A stretch of DNA of 64,000 nucleotides from Roseibacillus sp. (GTDB lineage: Bacteria; Verrucomicrobiota; Verrucomicrobiia; Verrucomicrobiales; Akkermansiaceae), in NCBI GenBank assembly GCA_022448985.1, contig JAKVCR010000016.1:62001-126000 (forward strand), read 5' to 3'. Made by a program: the position numbers and the translations under genes. How positions within the stretch are numbered: position 1 is the first letter of the stretch; the number at the start of each line of letters is the position of its first letter. Shown here in pieces: positions 59,360 to 64,000 of the stretch. The notes under the pieces are model-generated. The model worked only from the letters and a program-made list of their open reading frames with translations, was not told the DNA's origin and ran no database searches.

Positions 59360-60466
59360 ATGCTCACTCCCCGCGGTGCCATTCTTCTCGGTGCATCACT
59401 TGCGCTCATCGTGCTGGGCTTGCTGCGGACCGACGGGGTCCTCCTCACTCTGGGCGCAAGTGGCGGCATCCTCCTGGCGGGGGCCTGGATCCTCATCCGC
59501 CTGAATCTCAAAAGGCTCTCTCTCAGCCTACGTGCTCCCACAAGAATCTACGCTGATCACCCGTTCGACCTGCGGGTCTTTCTCCACAACAATCGCCGCC
59601 TGCTCGACGCCTTCAGTATCAAGATCAACCTGCGGCTCGCAGGACAGGTCGATATCCACACCTTCGCCCCCTGGACGGCCGCCCATTCGATCTCAGAAGT
59701 GCGCCTGCGAGGATCCATCCCTGGACGCAGTTCCTTGCTTGAACACGACTACACCCTGGAAACGAGCATGCCTCTTGGCCTCTTGCACATGAAAGCCTCG
59801 GGAATGATCACGCATGAAATCCTGGTGTTCCCGCGCCCTCTCATACCCAAGGAGCTCTCAACCCGAGGGGCCCTGCACGATGCCTCCCTCCTGCCGGGCA
59901 CAACTCCCGGTCAAGCCCCCGGCGAGCTGAGGGGCATCCGGCCCTGGCAAGCCGGTGACCCTGCCAAGCATATTCACTGGCCTGCTTCTGCCCGCTCTCT
60001 CAGCCGGGGCCGCGGACTACGTGTCAGGGAAAACGATCCCCCCGGCTTTTATCCCCAGCACTGTACCGTGCTTTTCCATTCCTTCGGGATGTCCGGACAA
60101 CTAATCCGCGCCGACCGCTTTGAATGGGCTCTCTCTCTGGCCTGCGGCACCTTGCGCCATCTTCGGGAACACGGAATCCCCACTACCTTCCTCGCCGATT
60201 TCAATGAATGGCAGCCCCTTTCCGTGGTTTCCCGCAGCGGCTTTGGCAACCTCCTTGTCTCCCTCACCCGGGCCCAGCGGCGCAATGATACCGAAGCCCA
60301 CGACCTCGCGCCGGTAATCGAGCGCATTCCCGAGGACCACTCCCTCATCATCCTCTCAGATATGCCAACGGAAGCCTGGGCAGACACGCTGCCTGAGCGC
60401 CCGGCGCTCCTCATAGATATCCGCCAGCACAGGTATGGCGCAAAGAAACTGCAAGTCCACGAATAG
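59360..60466 (+). CDS. DUF58 domain protein
   Basis: 368 residues with two N-terminal membrane helices (GAILLGASLALIVLGLL and GILLAGAWILIRL). The DUF58 core ELRGIRPWQAGDPAKHIHWPASARS is conserved, followed by a vWA-like fold. DUF58 proteins act with MoxR; the cluster is found widely in bacteria. 98 bp after moxR and 57 bp before the transglutaminase gene. Confidence 0.92.
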   Translation: MLTPRGAILLGASLALIVLGLLRTDGVLLTLGASGGILLAGAWILIRLNLKRLSLSLRAPTRIYADHPFDLRVFLHNNRRLLDAFSIKINLRLAGQVDIHTFAPWTAAHSISEVRLRGSIPGRSSLLEHDYTLETSMPLGLLHMKASGMITHEILVFPRPLIPKELSTRGALHDASLLPGTTPGQAPGELRGIRPWQAGDPAKHIHWPASARSLSRGRGLRVRENDPPGFYPQHCTVLFHSFGMSGQLIRADRFEWALSLACGTLRHLREHGIPTTFLADFNEWQPLSVVSRSGFGNLLVSLTRAQRRNDTEAHDLAPVIERIPEDHSLIILSDMPTEAWADTLPERPALLIDIRQHRYGAKKLQVHE

Positions 60467-60523
60467 TCATTTCCGAAGAAGCCCTCACCACCCCTACCGG
60501 GAACAGACCCCCGCAACACAACC

Positions 60524-62275
60524 ATGCGCAGTATCTTCCTCGCCCTAACGGTCACCACCGCCTATGCCCTCCTGCGCGGCTGGCCGGAGGCGCTGCACCC
60601 GGTCCTGCGGGCCTGTTTTGCAGTCCTCGTCCTGGTCCTGGGAATGGGGTTGTGGCGGCGACGGGAACCTCCCACCCCCAGCATGGCAAGGTCCGCCCGG
60701 CGGCCCAGCTGGCCCGACTATCTTGCCATTGGCCTGGGCGTCCTCAGCATCGAATGCCTCTTCCTTTGCTTCCTGAGCGTGGTTCCCCCTCACGCCGAAT
60801 CCCTCTCCCAAGCTGTGGTCGCCAGACTGTTTCCGGCACGGGTTGAGGAAAGCCAGGCGGGCGGCGGGGACGGCGACGGTTCACACGGCACTACCGTTTC
60901 AGGCAATTGGCTCTGGGATTCACAGGGCCGAAGGCGCCTCCCTCTCAGCAGTAATGCGCGCCCCTCCAACAAACCTGAAATCTTCTTCCGGCCCCAGGAC
61001 CCGGCAACCTCCTCAAGCCTCCTCCGCAGCCGGATCTACCTGCGCGCCTTTGCCCTGGAAAAATTTGATGCCTCCTCCTGGTTACCAGTGGGCATGGCCC
61101 CCGAGCTCCTCCTTCCCGACGAGAAAGGCAACGTCAATCTTGCGCAACCGGAAGGACGCCCCGGGCCCCTCCTCCGCGGCGAGATCGTGCAGCCCTCTCA
61201 CCCCGGAGGCGACGACCTCTTCACCGCGCCCCAAGGGGCGACCCGGGGAAAGGTTGCACAACTGCGCCATGTCGATCCCGGGATCTTTCGACTCAATCCC
61301 GCCGCCGATCCGAAACGGGGCTACACCTATGAGGTGGCCGCCAGGACCGTCACCCTCACCAGCCTGCTTGAGTCCGGAGCGCTGGACACATTCCGCTTCC
61401 CGGCCCTTCCAGAAGACTCACATCTGCTTGCGTTGCCTGCCAATGAGGAACTGCGCGATGAAATCATCAACCTCTCAAGCAAGACCTTGCGCGATCCCGC
61501 CTCCCGGCTTGTGGGTCTTCGCAAGCTACTCTGGGAAAATTACCAATATTCCCTCGAAATCGAAAACTCTGAAGAATTCGACCCCATGCTCAACTTCATG
61601 CGTCATGAGAAGCGGGGCCACTGTGAGTTCTTTGCCACCGCCGGAGCCCTCCTCAGCCGCGCCCTGAATATTCCATCCCGGATTGCCTATGGCTGGAGCG
61701 GGGGCAAGTGGTACAGCGGTCCCGGCTACTTCATGTTCCGTGCCAGCGAAGCCCACGCCTGGACCGAAATCTACCTCGAAAATGTGGGCTGGGTCGTCTT
61801 CGACACTACCCCACCGGGGTCGCGGACCCGCATCGACATCGCCGACACCGGGGAAGAGCTGCCCCTCTACAAGGAACCCGACTCCTCCCCGACCTCCCCG
61901 GGACATGCCCTTGGGGGCTCCTCCCTCTGGATTTACCTCGTCCTCGGAGCCGGCCTCACCCTCATCCCGCTCTCCTTCCTCATTCTACGCCTCCGTCGTG
62001 CACCGGCCGGAATCCCCGGCACAACCTCTGAGGAATTGCTGCCCAACCCTCCCGGCTATCTTGCGCGGTTCCGTCAGGGCTGTGTAAAACGCGGACAGCC
62101 AATGCCCCCTGGCCGCACCCTGCGCCAGCAACTCACCGCTCTCGCCGAGGAAGATCAGATGCCCGGCTTTTCCGAGGATCTCCTGGAATACCACTACGCC
62201 ATTACCTACGGCAATGCCCGGCCCAACAAGCTCCGTGAATCCGCTCTCCTGCGAGCCATCAAACACTGGGCCTGA
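60524..62275 (+). CDS. transglutaminase-like membrane protein
   Basis: 583 residues of the TgpA type. Three N-terminal hydrophobic segments (about 1-90; the family often has five or six) precede a periplasmic region. The transglutaminase core has the catalytic Cys in MRHEKRGHCEFFATAGALLSRAL, His in FRASEAHAWTEIYLE, and Asp in VGWVVFDTTPPG. A further transmembrane helix (LWIYLVLGAGLTLIPLSFLILRL, about 465-490) and a cytoplasmic C-terminal domain follow. Third gene of the MoxR-DUF58-transglutaminase cluster; role probably in processing surface proteins. Confidence 0.92.
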   Translation: MRSIFLALTVTTAYALLRGWPEALHPVLRACFAVLVLVLGMGLWRRREPPTPSMARSARRPSWPDYLAIGLGVLSIECLFLCFLSVVPPHAESLSQAVVARLFPARVEESQAGGGDGDGSHGTTVSGNWLWDSQGRRRLPLSSNARPSNKPEIFFRPQDPATSSSLLRSRIYLRAFALEKFDASSWLPVGMAPELLLPDEKGNVNLAQPEGRPGPLLRGEIVQPSHPGGDDLFTAPQGATRGKVAQLRHVDPGIFRLNPAADPKRGYTYEVAARTVTLTSLLESGALDTFRFPALPEDSHLLALPANEELRDEIINLSSKTLRDPASRLVGLRKLLWENYQYSLEIENSEEFDPMLNFMRHEKRGHCEFFATAGALLSRALNIPSRIAYGWSGGKWYSGPGYFMFRASEAHAWTEIYLENVGWVVFDTTPPGSRTRIDIADTGEELPLYKEPDSSPTSPGHALGGSSLWIYLVLGAGLTLIPLSFLILRLRRAPAGIPGTTSEELLPNPPGYLARFRQGCVKRGQPMPPGRTLRQQLTALAEEDQMPGFSEDLLEYHYAITYGNARPNKLRESALLRAIKHWA

Positions 62276-62337
62276 GAATCGTTTGTTCCCCTCCGCTCTT
62301 CCCCGGTCATGGCCCCGGCGAACTCTTCCGGAGGAGT

Positions 62338-62988
62338 CTATTTCGACTCGGTAATGTGGGGAGGGCGCAGGTAGAAGGGCTCGGGCACTACTCCCAGCAG
62401 TTCCTGCCGTTCCTCCTCGGAGCGCATCCGCCAGGCCTCCAGCAGCAGACCCGCCGAGGGAGTCCCCCGACGAACATCACGACCAGGAAGATCAAGACGG
62501 CCCGGCTCCTCCAGGCTCACAAGGGTCCACCCGCAATCTGCCGCCGCATCAACCCGTTTCCTGAATTCCAGATGATCCGAAAGGCAGGGATCCCCGGCCG
62601 CTTTCCCATCGCAGAGCTCTAGGGTGAAAAACGTTTCTCGTCGAGCGTCCCCCAAGGCCAGACACGGCCCCCCGGCCCGCACCTCGGCAAGAGCCTCCAG
62701 GGAAGAAATCCCCACCACGGGACACCGGTGAACGATCGCAATCCCCTGCCCCGCCGCAATTCCTACCCGCGATCCGTTATAACTCCCGGGACCCGTCCCG
62801 ATCAGGACGAGATCGACCAACCCCTCCCCCACGTGGTCTAAGGCCTCCTGCAAGGGCTCAAGAAGGAGCTCCGAGGGCCGTCGGCCAGCCTCAAATCCTG
62901 CAGAAAAGATTATATCTCCCCCCCGTCCTGCCGCCACCGAGCCGAACGGCGCACTCGTCTCGATCGCAATCTGGCAGGCCTCTTCCAC
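62338..62988 (-). CDS. tsaB: tRNA threonylcarbamoyladenosine synthesis protein TsaB
   Basis: 216 residues. Partner of TsaD/TsaE in making t6A37 in tRNAs decoding ANN codons. ASKHA N-terminus CQIAIETSAPFGSVA, the conserved LIGTGPGSYNGSRVGIAAGQGIA, and the C-terminal EPFYLRPPHIT are TsaB hallmarks. The kinase-like residues of the fold are typically degenerate in TsaB. It is alone; no tsaD, tsaE or rimI is adjacent. Confidence 0.93.
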   Translation of the reverse strand: MEEACQIAIETSAPFGSVAAGRGGDIIFSAGFEAGRRPSELLLEPLQEALDHVGEGLVDLVLIGTGPGSYNGSRVGIAAGQGIAIVHRCPVVGISSLEALAEVRAGGPCLALGDARRETFFTLELCDGKAAGDPCLSDHLEFRKRVDAAADCGWTLVSLEEPGRLDLPGRDVRRGTPSAGLLLEAWRMRSEEERQELLGVVPEPFYLRPPHITESK

Positions 62989-63152
62989 GCCCCAAATGGT
63001 AGGCTGAGCCGAAAACTCTCCAATGAATAATCTCTTTTAATGGAAATCTTAACCTATTCCAACTTGCGCCTCGCAGCGTTGCCCGCTTGTTTCGCGGGGC
63101 GCACGTTTCCCCTCTGGGTCCCTGACGTGAGCATTCCACCTAATTAATACGC

Positions 63153-64000
63153 ATGTCCGATTACGCCAAAGGTCTTGAAGGAGTCACCGCCAACGAATCC
63201 GTCCTCTCGAATGTAGAAGGCCTTGACGGCCGCCTGTCCTACCTCGGCTATCACATAGATGACCTGGTGGAGCACTGCTGCTACGAGGAAGTAGTCTATC
63301 TTCTCTACCATCGCAGGCTTCCCACCCAGGCTGAGCTTGATGCTTTTCAGAAAGACCTCGCCAGCCGCCGGGCCATCCCGCAGGGAGTCATCGACTACCT
63401 TCAGGCGGCCCCGAAGGATGCCGGCCCAATGGACATTCTCCGCACCGCGGTCTCCATGCTTGGCCTCTACGACAAACGGGCCAAGATCGGAGAACCAGAC
63501 CATGAGGCCAATCGCGAGGTCGCCATGTCGCTCTGTGCGCAGGTGGGCACCATCGTGGCCTACTACCACCGGGCCCGCCAGGGGCTCGAACTCCCTCCCG
63601 TTCGGGAGGACCTTTCCGAAGCCGGCCACTTCATTTATCTCTACACGGGAGAAGAGCCCGGCGAGCAAGCGACCAAAACCCTCGACGTCGCCTACATTCT
63701 CCATGCGGACCACGGCATGAATGCCTCCACCTTCTCGGCCCGGGTGACCATCGCAACGCTCTCCGACTTCTACTCCGCAATCACTTCCGCAATCGGCACC
63801 CTCAAGGGCCCGCTCCACGGCGGCGCCAACGAGGGCGTGATCAGAATGCTTGAGGAGATCGGCTCCGTCGACAAGGTCGATGCCTACATTGAGGACGCGC
63901 TTGCCAACAAGCGCAAGATCATGGGCATCGGTCACCGCATCTACAAGGTGCTTGATCCTCGTGCCCCCCACCTCAAGCGGATGGCGCGTAAACTTACCGC
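63153..64000 (+). CDS. citrate synthase, 5' part (runs off window)
   Basis: The ORF is open to the end of the window and so is missing from the ORF track; the minus-strand ORF 63144-63971 is its shadow. About 282 residues are visible. Start MSDYAKGLEGVTANESVLSNVEGLDGRLSYLGY is typical of citrate/2-methylcitrate synthases. The catalytic block LKGPLHGGANEGVIRML and the second histidine region MGIGHRIYKVLDPRAPHLK are present; the catalytic aspartate lies beyond the edge. Catalyses oxaloacetate plus acetyl-CoA (or propionyl-CoA) to citrate (or methylcitrate). Choice between the two cannot be made. Confidence 0.92.
   Translation, partial: MSDYAKGLEGVTANESVLSNVEGLDGRLSYLGYHIDDLVEHCCYEEVVYLLYHRRLPTQAELDAFQKDLASRRAIPQGVIDYLQAAPKDAGPMDILRTAVSMLGLYDKRAKIGEPDHEANREVAMSLCAQVGTIVAYYHRARQGLELPPVREDLSEAGHFIYLYTGEEPGEQATKTLDVAYILHADHGMNASTFSARVTIATLSDFYSAITSAIGTLKGPLHGGANEGVIRMLEEIGSVDKVDAYIEDALANKRKIMGIGHRIYKVLDPRAPHLKRMARKLT

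Noticed and set aside
63144-63971. Minus-strand ORF of 275 residues at the right end
   Set aside because: Antisense to a citrate synthase frame that carries the active-site motifs HGGAN and GIGHRIYK. The real gene is missing from the track only because it has no stop in the window.

Overview
The window is a GC-rich chromosomal segment (roughly 60% GC by eye) packed with genes on both strands. It most likely comes from a member of the Verrucomicrobiota. The pointers are two paralogues that resemble the TIGR02597 family known from Verrucomicrobium-type genomes, a PEP-CTERM sorting-tail protein, a DUF5916 beta-barrel protein, many small lipoproteins, few clear Shine-Dalgarno sequences and frequent GTG starts. 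No rRNA, tRNA, CRISPR array, prophage or insertion sequence was recognised. The call on the organism is inference from gene content.

Layout. 1-9 kb: truA, an outer-membrane porin, a very divergent GH78 rhamnosidase-like protein, then two TIGR02597-like secreted paralogues flanking a PEP-CTERM protein. 9-13 kb: a minus-strand run accB-accC-thiE-pfkB-type kinase. 13-17.5 kb: trmB, a ComEC-like protein, a membrane TPR protein and three tiny lipoproteins absent from the ORF track. 17.7-25.5 kb: asd, a short-chain polyprenyl synthase, a DUF5916 protein, two paralogous exported proteins with a GxWAPD motif on either side of a PQQ-type propeller, and DUF502. 25.6-30.2 kb: an ABC ATPase/permease/His-rich protein operon, a PL10 pectate lyase bracketed by a 25-bp direct repeat, and a SMUG1-type uracil glycosylase. 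30.3-37.7 kb: a Tat-exported alkaline-phosphatase-fold protein, a membrane protein, leuA with a leucine-rich leader peptide, and larE-larB-larC for nickel-pincer cofactor synthesis. 38-44.3 kb: an ExbB-ExbD-ExbD-TPR-TPR operon. 44.6-50 kb: nth, a 3D-domain lipoprotein, an operon of a PspA/ESCRT-III-type protein with a two-module AAA+ ATPase, and a family-4-like uracil glycosylase. 50-58 kb: M3 oligopeptidase, a zinc-ribbon membrane protein, a GHL10 glycosidase, an M29 aminopeptidase, purN. 58-64 kb: a MoxR-DUF58-transglutaminase operon, tsaB, and the 5' part of a citrate synthase cut by the window end.

Most genes are housekeeping or envelope functions. The items most worth a second look are the PspA plus AAA+ pair (an ESCRT-III/Vps4-like arrangement), the leuA leader peptide with alternative RNA pairings, the direct repeat around the pectate lyase, the loss of catalytic residues in the GH78 homologue, the His/Cys-rich ABC operon with a palindrome upstream, and the cluster of 38-53-residue lipoproteins.

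Limits: all family calls come from reading motifs in the translations, without database searches. Starts are judgement calls where noted, and RNA folds were done by eye.
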